Origin: Pseudomonadota bacterium | GTDB lineage: Bacteria > Pseudomonadota > Gammaproteobacteria > Competibacterales > Competibacteraceae | NCBI GenBank assembly: GCA_022709365.1 | Contig: JAKLIY010000021.1 | Span: forward strand, 1-64,000 | DNA: 64,000 nucleotides | Direction of reading: 5' to 3' | Part shown: positions 1 to 8,726 of the stretch, in pieces | Layout: each line of letters begins with the position of its first letter | Numbering within the stretch: position 1 is the first letter of the stretch | Notes under the pieces: generated by a model | The model's database searches: none | What the model was told of the DNA's origin: nothing | What the model saw: the letters and a program-made list of their open reading frames with translations, nothing else | Program-made: the position numbers and the translations under genes

Positions 1-98
1 TGAAGACAACCCTCTACCAAGTTAAAAACAACCTCTGGAGTGAGTATTTACGTCATGAGTTACGTAATCCGCGTATTCCAGTGTATCAACCCGCTTGA
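1..98 (+). CDS. 3' end of an unidentified gene (partial)
   Basis: An open frame enters from the left edge and stops at TGA 96-98, encoding about 31 residues that end in RIPVYQPA. It is in the same frame as the TTG-started ORF that begins at 108, so the two could once have been one gene split by this stop. Too little is present to recognise a family. A short competing frame at 55-111 (ATG start, 18 codons) also exists. Coding status is uncertain. Confidence 0.25.
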   Translation, partial: KTTLYQVKNNLWSEYLRHELRNPRIPVYQPA

Positions 99-107
99 TC
101 GAGAAGA

Positions 108-1235
108 TTGAGCGAAAGTCCTGTTTTAGACGAAACATCAATTGGACAATACAAAAGAATATGTGATTACGTCATTGAATCAATTCATAAATCAAAATTA
201 TGGGAAAAAAACTCAAAAGTTGCACAGTCAATTTTGTTCGGATATGTAAAATTTAAACCTATTTACAAAAATATTGTTGCCGAAAAAAGAAAAGAAATTG
301 GTTGGGGGCGAATTTCTAAAAAGTCTATTTTAGAAGAATTAGAGAAGAAAAATGCTGATTTCGCTTTTGAAAATATATTATTTGACATCAATGATATTAC
401 TTCACTTGATATTCATGACTTGGAAATAGTTCTTCGATTAATTCCTTCTGACACAAAAGATAATATTCACCTAGAAATCTATGCGAAATCGTTACCTTTA
501 TTGGCTTCACAGTTGCTAAAAGATAGAAGAAGTTACAAAGCCGATTCGGAAGATGACTCTAACATTTACTTGTTACGTCAACACATTTTTGAAAATATTG
601 CTTATTTCCTTTTGAAAAGGGAACTAAGTGAAATTGATGAGTTTTTAAAACCATTTGTTGATTTATTTTGTGCAACAGAAGAAACAGCTTCATTTATTGA
701 AAAATTAGTATTTGCAGAAGATTACCTAAACAGGTATGACCAATTTTGGTATATTTGGGACAACCTATATCCGAAAATAAAAGCGCTATGTGCAAATCCT
801 CATGGCTATCATTTAAACGAAATCATAATAAATTACTTGCTAGCATGGCGGTGGTGGCGTGAAGGAATCGAAGAGTGGCGTAGCTTAAAGAAGGAAAATT
901 TGTCTCTATATGCTACTGTGTCTAAGGAAATAGGAAATATTCCTTCTGTACTGTATTCTATAGTCAGAGTTTTGAATTCAATCGGAAGCAATTTTAAAGA
1001 CGATGGGATTGAGTGGATTTATACAATTGTATCGAATAACAAGTCTTTAGATTTCGCCGATTTAGAATCAAATACCTTATACTACTTAGAGAAGTTTATG
1101 AGAAAATATATATTCATTAGCAGACAAAAAATAAAAGAAGAAATAAGATTAAAAAACAAAATTATTCCGATTCTTGATTTCATGATTGAACGCGGATCTA
1201 TTCATGGTTATTTATTAAGAGAAAGTATTCTTTAA
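108..1235 (+). CDS. Hypothetical protein, AT-rich foreign gene
   Basis: This frame of 375 codons starts at TTG 108 and is strikingly AT-rich and lysine/isoleucine/asparagine-rich compared with the GC-rich genes that follow, which points to recent transfer. I do not recognise the family. The protein looks soluble and mostly helical, with no signal peptide or membrane segment. Its end, with RKYIFISRQKIK and GYLLRE motifs, reads like the C-terminal helical part of a larger protein, so it may be a truncated remnant. The frame upstream is closed by TGA at 96-98, and no ATG with a ribosome site is evident, so the true start is uncertain. About 20 bp downstream lies an attC-like palindrome, so it may have travelled as an integron cassette. 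Confidence 0.55.
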   Translation: MSESPVLDETSIGQYKRICDYVIESIHKSKLWEKNSKVAQSILFGYVKFKPIYKNIVAEKRKEIGWGRISKKSILEELEKKNADFAFENILFDINDITSLDIHDLEIVLRLIPSDTKDNIHLEIYAKSLPLLASQLLKDRRSYKADSEDDSNIYLLRQHIFENIAYFLLKRELSEIDEFLKPFVDLFCATEETASFIEKLVFAEDYLNRYDQFWYIWDNLYPKIKALCANPHGYHLNEIIINYLLAWRWWREGIEEWRSLKKENLSLYATVSKEIGNIPSVLYSIVRVLNSIGSNFKDDGIEWIYTIVSNNKSLDFADLESNTLYYLEKFMRKYIFISRQKIKEEIRLKNKIIPILDFMIERGSIHGYLLRESIL

Positions 1236-1257
1236 TTTGACTAGCAAAATGAAAAGC

Positions 1258-1539
1258 GCCCAACAACTGCTTCAACCTGACAAAAACTTCGTTTTTGCAG
1301 GTTAAGCAAATGTTCGTCGGCGCAAAGCGCCGACGAACGGGGCGCGAGTTGAGTCCAACGTCGGGTTCTCGGCGCTTTGCGCCGTCGAACCCTCGTTGGA
1401 ACGTCACCCCTTCGGGGCGACTTCGTCGTCCCGTACTCGCATCCCAGCCGCCCACCACGACTCGTGGAACTTGACAGTTCCTCGTCGGGCGGCAGGTCCG
1501 CTCCGTGCGGGATGACGTTCAACTCGCGCCCCGTTAGCC
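1258..1539 (+). other. attC-like nested palindromes
   Basis: The stretch between the AT-rich gene and the GNAT relic holds no gene but is densely palindromic. It opens with GCCCAAC (1258-1264), an attC R''-type box, and an imperfect hairpin 1262-1314 with an unpaired base. A perfect 11-bp stem with AAA loop follows (1313-1337). A 17-bp perfect inverted repeat pairs 1336-1352 with 1519-1535 and ends in GTTAGCC, close to the R' consensus GTTRRRY. Smaller hairpins fill the middle. This organisation, between two small genes in the same direction, resembles one or two attC sites. The final box is not an exact consensus and the span is long for one attC. Confidence 0.4.
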
Positions 1540-1552
1540 GTCGAAAGCATCC

Positions 1553-2011
1553 ATGCCCGTAGTCCGCGAATACCTGCCGAATGATTCAGCACAAGTCAAT
1601 GCTCTGGCGTTGCTGGCCTTTGAGGAGTTCAAAGACTTGTACCACGATTGTCCAGCGTTTAGGGCAAAGATCGGAAACATGTCTGCGCTTGCCGATGTTG
1701 GAGAAGTCATTGTTGCTGAAGTAGAAGGCCAGATCGTTGGTGCTGTCGCGTAGGTTGGCCCCGGTGTACCCAAAGCGGAATTCTTTCGGTCTGAGTGGCC
1801 GATTATGCGAATGGTAACCGTTCACTCCCCCAGGCTGGCGGGGGCCGGCAGAGGTGAGAGTGGACGGTTATGTCCGTTCTACATCGGTGCGGCGCAGTTT
1901 GCATATTGGCAACACACGCAGTTGATTATTGATGTCGTGCCGGGGCGCGGCGGAATGTTTTCCCTGGAAGGGCCAGAAGGCAAGCGCTTTCTGACCCGAT
2001 CGCGGTTGTAA
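1553..2011 (+). pseudogene. GNAT N-acetyltransferase relic
   Basis: From ATG 1553 the frame reads as the N-terminal part of a GNAT acyl-CoA-dependent acetyltransferase (VVREYLPNDSAQVNAL, then a VAEVEGQIVGAVA strand pair). It is cut by TAG at 1751-1753, but the same frame continues and shows the characteristic MRMVTVH strand that precedes the acetyl-CoA loop. The expected Q/RxxGxG/A loop is scrambled (AGAGRGESG) and downstream sequence to the stop at 2011 no longer resembles a GNAT. I infer a nonsense mutation plus further decay. The substrate cannot be told. It starts 13 bp after the attC-like element, the position expected for a cassette gene. Confidence 0.6.
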
Positions 2012-2033
2012 AGCGATGAGGAATGGGCGATTA

Positions 2034-2063
2034 TTAGGGTTATCTAATATACTGAAACCCTAA
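2034..2063. promoter_or_regulatory. Inverted repeat upstream of RND efflux operon
   Basis: TTAGGGTT (2034-2041) and AACCCTAA (2056-2063) form a perfect 8-bp inverted repeat with a 14-bp AT-rich spacer, 26 bp before the efflux adaptor start. Spacing and position suit an operator for a dimeric repressor such as a TetR or MarR type, none of which is encoded nearby. A purine-rich AAGGGGG ribosome site follows at about 2078-2084. No T-tract follows, so a terminator is unlikely. Confidence 0.4.
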
Positions 2064-2089
2064 ACCCATCCGGCTCAAGGGGGACCGCC

Positions 2090-3112
2090 ATGCCCAAACC
2101 CATCTATCCATTGTTACTGGTCTTGTATAGCCTGCTGGCCGCCGCTGAACTGCCCTTTCCAGTCGCCGCAGTCCAGCAGCAAACCCTGCCTGATGAACAG
2201 GTGCTTGACGGGGTGATCGAGGCGGTCAACAAAAGCACCGTCTCCGCGCAGACCGCCGGCCAGGTTGAAGAGATCATGGTCGATGTCAATGATGTCGTAG
2301 CGCAGGGGGCGCCCATCGTCCGTATCCGCAACATCGAACAGCGTGCGGGTCTGGAGCAGGCACAGGCCAGCTTGCGCGAAGCGCAGGCTCGCTTCATCGA
2401 AGCCGAGGCGGAATACCAGCGCATTCACAGCGTCTATGAACGACAACTGGTCGCCAAGGCGCAAATGGATTCAGCGACTGCCGCTTTCAACGCCGCCAAG
2501 GCCCGTCTGGAAGCCGCGCAAGCCGGCGTCGCTCAGGCCAGGGAGTCGCTGGGCTATACCGTGATCAATGCGCCCTACAGCGGGATTGTGCTGGAGCGCC
2601 ATGTGGAACTGGGCGAGAGCGTCCAGCCCGGCAAGCCGCTGATGACCGGCTTTTCGCTCGATGCACTGCGAGTCGTCGTCAACGTGCCGCAACGGCTGAT
2701 CGGACCCGTTCGCCAATACAGTCAGGCGCGGGTGCTGCCGCCGAACGGTGGACCCGGCATCGCCGCCGAAAAGCTGACCTTTTTCCCCTACGCCGATCCG
2801 CAAAGCAATGTCTTCAAGATTCGCGTTGACCTGCCGAAAAAGACCCAGGGCTTGTATCCCGGCATGTTCGTCAAAACTGCTTTCCGGGTTGGTGAGGATC
2901 AGCGGTTGACCGTCCCCCGCTCCGCCCTGGTGCAGCGCGGCGAAGTGAGCGCGGTTTATGTCGTCAAGGACCGTCAAGTCAGTCTGCGGCAGGTGCGGCC
3001 TGGTCGGGTTGAAGGCGATCCGGTGGAAATATTGGCCGGGCTAGACGCCGGTGAACAGGTCGCGCTGGACCCGATTCAGGCGGGCGTCTATCTCAAGGAA
3101 CAGAGGCCATAA
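2090..3112 (+). CDS. RND efflux periplasmic adaptor (membrane fusion protein)
   Basis: Periplasmic adaptor linking an inner-membrane RND pump to an outer-membrane channel. The 340-aa protein starts at ATG 2090 behind AAGGGGG. Residues 1-27 form a signal peptide. A barrel-sandwich half follows (STVSAQTAGQVEEI), then an alpha-helical hairpin with alanine/glutamate/arginine heptads (about 75-145), the second lipoyl half (VINAPYSGIVLERHV), and a beta-barrel and membrane-proximal domain. This is the HlyD/AcrA order, at slightly less than the usual 370-400 residues. The permease starts 2 bp after the stop, so the two are co-translated. No outer-membrane channel gene is linked, so a TolC-type protein elsewhere is presumably used. 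The substrate is unknown. Confidence 0.9.
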   Translation: MPKPIYPLLLVLYSLLAAAELPFPVAAVQQQTLPDEQVLDGVIEAVNKSTVSAQTAGQVEEIMVDVNDVVAQGAPIVRIRNIEQRAGLEQAQASLREAQARFIEAEAEYQRIHSVYERQLVAKAQMDSATAAFNAAKARLEAAQAGVAQARESLGYTVINAPYSGIVLERHVELGESVQPGKPLMTGFSLDALRVVVNVPQRLIGPVRQYSQARVLPPNGGPGIAAEKLTFFPYADPQSNVFKIRVDLPKKTQGLYPGMFVKTAFRVGEDQRLTVPRSALVQRGEVSAVYVVKDRQVSLRQVRPGRVEGDPVEILAGLDAGEQVALDPIQAGVYLKEQRP

Positions 3113-3114
3113 CA

Positions 3115-6100
3115 ATGAGCGCTGCCGCTGAACCCCGCCTTGGCCTGTCCGGGGCCATTGCCAAGAAATTCCTGCTCAACGAAATCACGCCCTTGTTGGC
3201 GCTGGTGGGATTGCTGATGGGCCTGTTTGCGGTGCTGGTGACGCCCCGTGAGGAAGAGCCGCAGATCAACGTGACTTTCGCCAATGTGTTCATCCCCTTC
3301 CCCGGCGCTACCGCTCAGGAAGTGGAAAAACTGGTCAGCAGTCCAGCGGAACAGGTTTTGGCGGAAATCGAAGGGGTGGAACATGTCTACTCGGTTTCCC
3401 GGCCCGGTCTGGCGGTTTTGACCGCACAGTTCTTCGTCGGCGAGCCGCGTACCGATGCCATCGTTCGGCTGTATAACAAGCTGTACTCTAACGCCGATTG
3501 GCTGCCGACGAACCTGGGTGTCGGTCAACCCATCGTCAAACCCAAGGGCATTGACGATGTGCCGATTGTCAGTCTGACCCTGTGGACTGAAGACCCGCAG
3601 CGCAGCGCCGATGATCTGGCGCGAGTGGCGCACACTCTGGAAAGTGAGTTGAAGCGGGTCGCCGGCACCCGCGATCTCTACACCATCGGCGCGCCGGATC
3701 GAGTAGTCAGAGTGTTGTTCGATCCGGCCAAACTGTCCGGTTACGGGCTGTCGCTGGCGGAGTTGCGCCAGTCGCTGCAAGCCGCGAATGCCTCAACGGA
3801 CGCCGGCGCGCTGGTCGGCGATAACCGGGAAATTCCGGTACAGGCCGGCAGCTTCCTGGTCAATGCGGAAGACATCGGCCAACTGGTGGTCGGGCTGCAT
3901 CAGGGAACGCCCGTTTATTTAGCCGATGTCGCTGAAATCCAACTGGGACCGGATACCCCGGAACGCTATGTCTGGCTGGGCACGGGACCGGCAGCGGCAG
4001 CGAAGGGCGTCACCGTCAAAGGCGAGTTTCCCGCCGTCACGCTGGCGATTGCCAAAAAGCCCGGCGAAAACGCCGTGCAAATTGCTGATCAATTATTACA
4101 GCGAGTGGAACAGCTCAAGGGCACTTTCATCCCGGAAGGCGTGAATCTGACTGTGACCCGCAACTACGGCGTCACCGCCAACGATAAGGCGATGACGCTC
4201 ATCGCTAAATTGATGTTTGCTACCGGGCTGGTGATCGTGCTGGTGCTGCTCGCGCTCGGCTGGCGTGAAGCGTTCATCGTCGGCGCGGCGGTGATTTTGA
4301 CCCTGACGATGACCTTGTTCGCGTCCTGGGCTTGGGGCTTCACCCTGAACCGGGTGTCGCTGTTCGCGCTGATCTTCTCCATCGGCATTCTGGTGGACGA
4401 CGCTATTGTGGTGGTGGAGAACATTCACCGGCATCTGCACTTGGGCGGGCGTTCGCTGGTCGAGGCAATTCCCGTCGCGGTGGATGAAGTGGGCGGACCG
4501 ACCATTCTGGCGACGTTCACGGTGATCGCCGCGCTGCTGCCGATGGCTTTCGTCTCCGGGTTGATGGGGCCGTACATGAGTCCGATTCCAATCAATTCCA
4601 GCATGGGCATGTTGATCTCACTGGCGGTGGCGTTCGTCTTCACCCCGTGGCTGACCTACAAGGTTTTGAAGGGGCGGGGAGAGAAACAAAGTACAAACCA
4701 CTCCGGCGCTGACGCGCCACCCCTCCTTATCCAAGGAGGGGATCACGCATCAACTCCCTCCCCCCTCGCGGGGAAGAGTGGGGGGGAAGCCGAGGAAGAT
4801 TTCTCCCACCGCCTGTTCCGCCGGGTGATTGGTCCCTTCCTGCGTGGGCGACAGGGCAGACCGCTGCGTTGGCTGTTAGGGCTATCCGTACTGGTGATGA
4901 TCGGCGGCTCGGTCAGCTTGGCCTATTTCCAGCTCGTTGTGCTGAAGATGCTGCCCTTCGACAACAAGTCGGAATTTCAGGTGATCGTCGACATGCCGGA
5001 AGGCACGACGCTGGAGCAGACCACACGGGTGCTGGGGGAACTGGGCCGCTACCTATCGACCGTCCCGGAAGTGACCGACTATCAAGCCTATGCCGGAACT
5101 GCCGCGCCGATCAATTTCAACGGTCTGGTGCGGCAGTACTACCTGCGGGCCGGGGCGAATGTGGGCGATCTTCAGGTCAATCTGGTGGACAAGAAACACC
5201 GCGACCGGCAGAGCCATGCCATTGCGCTGGCCGTGCGCGGTCCCTTGCAGGAGATTGGCGCGAAGTACCAGGCCAACGTCAAAGTCGTGGAAGTGCCGCC
5301 TGGACCGCCGGTGATGTCGCCCTTGGTGGCGGAGGTGTATGGGCTGAATTATCCCGGACAGATTCAGGCCGCTCAGCAGGTGCGGGAGGTGTTCAGCGCC
5401 ACCCCGGATATTATCGATGTCGATGACACCGTTGAAACCCCGTCCGAACGGTTGATTACGCATGTCGACCGGGCCAAGGCGGCGTTGCTGGGCGTGTCGC
5501 AGCAAGCGGTCGCGGCGGATATTAATACGGCGCTGCGCGGTGAGGATGTGAGCTATCTGCATTCCGCGACGGCGAAATATCCCATTCCATTGCGGTTAGA
5601 GTTACCCATAGCTGACAAGGCCCATATCGCCTCGGTGCTGGATTTGAAAACCCGCAGTCAGGCCGGTCCGCTGGTGCCGCTGTCGGAAATCGTCGAGATC
5701 GAGACGACCCAACGCGAGAACGCCATTTATCACAAGGATCTGTTGCCGGTCGTGTTCGTGTTCGGCGACATGGCCGGCCCACTGGACAGCCCGTTATATG
5801 GCCTGTTTGAAATCTTCGCCAAACTGCGGGATTTGCCGATTGGCGGCGAGCCGTTGGCGCAGTTCTTCATCCGCCAGCCGGACAATCCCTACAGCTACAG
5901 CCTGAAATGGGACGGCGAATGGCAGATTACCTACGAAACCTTCCGCGACATGGGCATTGCCTATGGAGTCGGCATGATTTTGATCTACCTGCTGGTGGTG
6001 GCCCAGTTCCGTTCCTATCTGGCCCCGCTGATCATCATGGCGCCGATTCCACTCACCATTATCGGCGTCATGCCGGGTCATGCATTGCTGCACGCCCAAT

Positions 6101-6426
6101 TCACCGCAACGTCGATGATCGGCATGATCGCCCTGGCCGGGATCATCGTCCGCAACTCGATTCTGTTAGTGGATTTCATCAACCTGGAGGCGGAAAACGG
6201 CGTCCCATTTCAGGAGGCGGTGATCCGTTCCAGCGCGGTGCGGGCCAAGCCGATTATCTTGACCGCGCTGGCAGCGATGCTGGGAGCGTTGTTCATTCTC
6301 GATGATCCGATCTTCCGGGGCCTGGCGATCTCATTGATCTTCGGCATCATGGTGTCCACTCTGCTGACGCTGATCTTTATCCCCGTGCTGTATTACGCGG
6401 CGTTTCGGCGGCGATGGGAGAAGTAG
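3115..6426 (+). CDS. RND family efflux permease (HAE type)
   Basis: Proton-driven inner-membrane exporter of 1103 residues, partner of the adaptor upstream. It shows the RND plan: TM1 (LLALVGLLMGLFAVLV), a large periplasmic loop, TM2-6, a central cytoplasmic loop, TM7, a second periplasmic loop and TM8-12. The proton-relay pair Asp428-Asp429 lies in TM4 (GILVDDAIVVVEN), as in drug and lipophile exporters. TM10-11 contains GIIVRNSILLVDF. It is about 60 residues longer than typical members because residues about 522-563, in the loop between TM6 and TM7, are encoded by an inserted palindromic repeat that keeps the frame open. Substrate specificity cannot be read from sequence. Confidence 0.92.
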   Translation: MSAAAEPRLGLSGAIAKKFLLNEITPLLALVGLLMGLFAVLVTPREEEPQINVTFANVFIPFPGATAQEVEKLVSSPAEQVLAEIEGVEHVYSVSRPGLAVLTAQFFVGEPRTDAIVRLYNKLYSNADWLPTNLGVGQPIVKPKGIDDVPIVSLTLWTEDPQRSADDLARVAHTLESELKRVAGTRDLYTIGAPDRVVRVLFDPAKLSGYGLSLAELRQSLQAANASTDAGALVGDNREIPVQAGSFLVNAEDIGQLVVGLHQGTPVYLADVAEIQLGPDTPERYVWLGTGPAAAAKGVTVKGEFPAVTLAIAKKPGENAVQIADQLLQRVEQLKGTFIPEGVNLTVTRNYGVTANDKAMTLIAKLMFATGLVIVLVLLALGWREAFIVGAAVILTLTMTLFASWAWGFTLNRVSLFALIFSIGILVDDAIVVVENIHRHLHLGGRSLVEAIPVAVDEVGGPTILATFTVIAALLPMAFVSGLMGPYMSPIPINSSMGMLISLAVAFVFTPWLTYKVLKGRGEKQSTNHSGADAPPLLIQGGDHASTPSPLAGKSGGEAEEDFSHRLFRRVIGPFLRGRQGRPLRWLLGLSVLVMIGGSVSLAYFQLVVLKMLPFDNKSEFQVIVDMPEGTTLEQTTRVLGELGRYLSTVPEVTDYQAYAGTAAPINFNGLVRQYYLRAGANVGDLQVNLVDKKHRDRQSHAIALAVRGPLQEIGAKYQANVKVVEVPPGPPVMSPLVAEVYGLNYPGQIQAAQQVREVFSATPDIIDVDDTVETPSERLITHVDRAKAALLGVSQQAVAADINTALRGEDVSYLHSATAKYPIPLRLELPIADKAHIASVLDLKTRSQAGPLVPLSEIVEIETTQRENAIYHKDLLPVVFVFGDMAGPLDSPLYGLFEIFAKLRDLPIGGEPLAQFFIRQPDNPYSYSLKWDGEWQITYETFRDMGIAYGVGMILIYLLVVAQFRSYLAPLIIMAPIPLTIIGVMPGHALLHAQFTATSMIGMIALAGIIVRNSILLVDFINLEAENGVPFQEAVIRSSAVRAKPIILTALAAMLGALFILDDPIFRGLAISLIFGIMVSTLLTLIFIPVLYYAAFRRRWEK
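4700..4795. repeat. Palindromic repeat inserted in frame in the RND permease gene
   Basis: A C/G-rich element with hairpin CCCCTCCTT-at-CCAAGGAGGGG, followed by a second CCTCCCCCC/GGGGGG arm. It shares a block of about 40 bp (ccggcgct...ccacccctcctt) with the element inside the restriction-modification gene at 38386-38492. It adds roughly 40 low-complexity residues without breaking the frame, in a cytoplasmic loop where extra residues can be tolerated. Confidence 0.75.
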
Positions 6427-6504
6427 ATCGGTAGTGTCCCAGACATGGATTTTATACCCCTTCGCTCCATCCCCCTGCTGCGCCCAGGGGGATACCAACT
6501 CCGC

Positions 6505-7329
6505 TTAACCCGCTGCGCCAACCCACGGATGGTAGTGGAAATACGCCAGCAACAGTCCCCCGAAGACAATCCGATACCAGGCGAACGGCGCAAAGCTGTT
6601 CTGGCCGACGTAAGCTAACAGAAAGCGCACGACGACCAGTCCACCCAAGAAAGCCGCCACGAAGCCGACCGCAAACACCGGGATATCGGCGACGGTGAGC
6701 AAATGCCATTCCTTATAAAGGCTATAGAACGTGGCAGCAAACATGGTGGGAATCGCTAAAAAGAACGAAAACTCGGTGGCGGCGAACCGCGACATGCCGC
6801 TTAACATCCCGCCCATGATGGTCGCCCCGGAACGCGACACGCCGGGAAACAGCGCCACACTTTGTGCGATGCCCACCACCAGCGCATCTTTCCAGTTCAT
6901 GTCGTCCACCGCCTGCACCCGTCCAGTTAGCGCATAGCGTTCAATCAGCAGAATGGCGATGCCGCCCACCACCAGCGCGCCGGCAACTGTCACCGGATTA
7001 AACAAATAATGGGTAATGTGCTTGTGCAACAATAGACCCAGAATCGCGGCGGGAATGAAAGCAATCGCCAGATTCAACACCAGGCATTGCGCCTTGCGAT
7101 CCCAGTCCAGGTTCAAGGCGATGTCCAGCAACCGTTCCCGGTAGATCCAGACTACGGCTAAAATCGCGCCAAGTTGGATGAAAATTTCAAAGACCTCGGC
7201 GCGCGGCCCGGTAAAATTCAGAAAATCTCCTACAATAATCAAATGTCCCGTACTGGAAATCGGCAGGAATTCCGAGGCGGCTTCCACTAAGCCGAGAATT
7301 AATGCCTTGATAATTAAAAAGATGTCCAA
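6505..7329 (-). CDS. uppP: Undecaprenyl-diphosphatase UppP (BacA)
   Basis: Integral membrane enzyme that dephosphorylates undecaprenyl pyrophosphate and so recycles the lipid carrier for peptidoglycan and other envelope polymers; its overproduction gives bacitracin resistance. The 274-aa length matches the family. The N-terminal signature GLVEAASEFLPISSTGHL and the second signature PGVSRSGATI, which build the active site, are intact, and about eight hydrophobic helices are visible. It is transcribed alone, convergent with the RND operon and divergent from the DUF4124 gene. About 78 bp between its stop and the RND stop contain no clear terminator. Confidence 0.95.
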   Translation of the reverse strand: MDIFLIIKALILGLVEAASEFLPISSTGHLIIVGDFLNFTGPRAEVFEIFIQLGAILAVVWIYRERLLDIALNLDWDRKAQCLVLNLAIAFIPAAILGLLLHKHITHYLFNPVTVAGALVVGGIAILLIERYALTGRVQAVDDMNWKDALVVGIAQSVALFPGVSRSGATIMGGMLSGMSRFAATEFSFFLAIPTMFAATFYSLYKEWHLLTVADIPVFAVGFVAAFLGGLVVVRFLLAYVGQNSFAPFAWYRIVFGGLLLAYFHYHPWVGAAG

Positions 7330-7373
7330 GAGTATTCCTTCAGATTGTGGTCAAAAATTTGAGCAATTTTAGC

Positions 7374-7988
7374 ATGAGCCTTAAGCAACTATTTCCCCTG
7401 CTGGCGGTATCCGTAGCGCTGTGCGGTATCGCGCAAGCCCAGCAGGTCTACAAATGGACCGACGCCAGCGGCCAGGTGCATTACAGCCAGAAAAAGCCGG
7501 AGGACACGGCGGGCGTGCAGGCGCTCGACATTGCGCCCCCCCCGCTGGCCAGCCCGTCTAACGCCGCTACCGATGCTGATGCTGAAATTGCCCGGATCAA
7601 CGCCCTGTCCGAGCAAATGGCCCGCGAGCGCCAGGCGGCGGAGCAAGCTCGTCAAGAACAGGCAATTCGCGATCTGGAACAGCAGAATAAGGCATTGGAA
7701 AATACCCTGCTCAACCAGCAGGTCCAGCAGCAGCAACAACAGAACGATGACAGCGACCGCATTATCACCGGTTATCCCCCCATTTACCCGTACCCGCCGT
7801 ACCCACCGTACCCGCCGTACCCACCTGGGCCACCCTGTCAGCCCTGGCCGGATTGCCGCAAACCCATGCCGCCCCCGCCCTTGCCAGCGCCACGACCGCC
7901 CGAGCCACTGGCTAAACCTAATCCACCTTTCAGACCGGCCCCGGCAGGCATTGCCCCGGAAACTCAAGGCGTGTTTCGGGGACGGTGA
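7374..7988 (+). CDS. DUF4124 periplasmic protein with Pro/Tyr repeats
   Basis: A secreted protein of about 204 residues. I prefer ATG 7374 over the in-frame GTG at 7347 because the signal peptide (LKQLFPLLAVSVALCGIAQAQ) then begins at the N-terminus. After cleavage the mature protein starts QVYKWTDASGQVHYSQKKP, the hallmark of the DUF4124 domain common in gammaproteobacteria. A glutamine-rich coiled coil follows (about residues 65-125). Then comes a tandem proline-tyrosine segment, four repeats of PYP or PYPP encoded by a tandem nucleotide repeat, and a proline-rich end. Function is unknown. Its stop overlaps the alternative GTG start of the next gene. Confidence 0.8.
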   Translation: MSLKQLFPLLAVSVALCGIAQAQQVYKWTDASGQVHYSQKKPEDTAGVQALDIAPPPLASPSNAATDADAEIARINALSEQMARERQAAEQARQEQAIRDLEQQNKALENTLLNQQVQQQQQQNDDSDRIITGYPPIYPYPPYPPYPPYPPGPPCQPWPDCRKPMPPPPLPAPRPPEPLAKPNPPFRPAPAGIAPETQGVFRGR

Positions 7989-8002
7989 ATTTAAGAATCG
8001 TA

Positions 8003-8707
8003 ATGACAACGGAGTTCACTGTGGAAAAAACTTACGCTTTAGGATTCGATGTTTACGGCACACTGGTTGATCCGCTGGCGCTAGCCGAGCCGTTGCGCAC
8101 GCTGGTCGGCGAGCAGGCCATTCCGTTTGCTGCGCTGTGGCGGAACAAACAACTGGAATATTCGTTTCGACGCGGCCTGATGCGGCGGTATGTCGATTTC
8201 GATATCTGCACCCGCCAAGCCTTGCTCTATACCCAGAAGGCGCTGGGTTGTGAGTTGCCGGAATCTGATCAGGACCGATTGCTGGAAACCTATCTGTACC
8301 TGCCGATGTTTGCGGAAGTTACTGCGGCGCTGGACGCGCTCAAGGCACAGGGTCATCAGCGGGTCGCTTTCTCCAATGGCGTGGAAACCAGTATTCGGGC
8401 GCTGTTGACCAATGCCGGCGCCTTGTCGTTGCTGGAGGATGTCGTCAGCGTAGATGACTTGCGCACCTTCAAGCCCAATCCAGAGGTCTATGCCTATCTG
8501 GCGCGGCGAACTAAACGCCTGCCGAGCGAAACCTGGCTGGTATCCAGCAACGCCTGGGACGTGATCGGCGCCAAGGCTGCGGGCTTGCGGGCCGCCTGGG
8601 TCAAGCGCCAACCGGATGCGGTGTTTGATCCCTGGGATGTGGAGCCGGATGTCGTGGTCAGCCGACTTGATGAATTGCCGGCCTGGTTTGCCGGGCAGAC
8701 GGATTGA
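8003..8707 (+). CDS. Haloacid dehalogenase, type II
   Basis: HAD-superfamily hydrolase resembling L-2-haloacid dehalogenases, which hydrolyse 2-halo acids to hydroxy acids with inversion. Motif I is FDVYGTLVD with the nucleophilic Asp; motif II is the Ser in FSNGVE; motif III is the Lys in FKPNPEVY; the C-terminal SSNAWDVIGAKAAGL segment is typical of the type II group. Starts are possible at GTG 7985, ATG 8003 and GTG 8021. The last has the best ribosome site (ACGGAG, six bases upstream) and puts motif I near residue 7, as usual, so the protein may really begin at 8021. Many family members act on other substrates, so the reaction is not certain. Confidence 0.85.
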   Translation: MTTEFTVEKTYALGFDVYGTLVDPLALAEPLRTLVGEQAIPFAALWRNKQLEYSFRRGLMRRYVDFDICTRQALLYTQKALGCELPESDQDRLLETYLYLPMFAEVTAALDALKAQGHQRVAFSNGVETSIRALLTNAGALSLLEDVVSVDDLRTFKPNPEVYAYLARRTKRLPSETWLVSSNAWDVIGAKAAGLRAAWVKRQPDAVFDPWDVEPDVVVSRLDELPAWFAGQTD

Positions 8708-8726
8708 TAACCGGCTACACGGGTCA

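Noticed and set aside
1241-1592. Several overlapping ORFs of 60-90 codons
   Set aside because: They fall inside the nested palindromes and read Arg/Ser-rich nonsense on both strands; these are stop-poor palindromic DNA.
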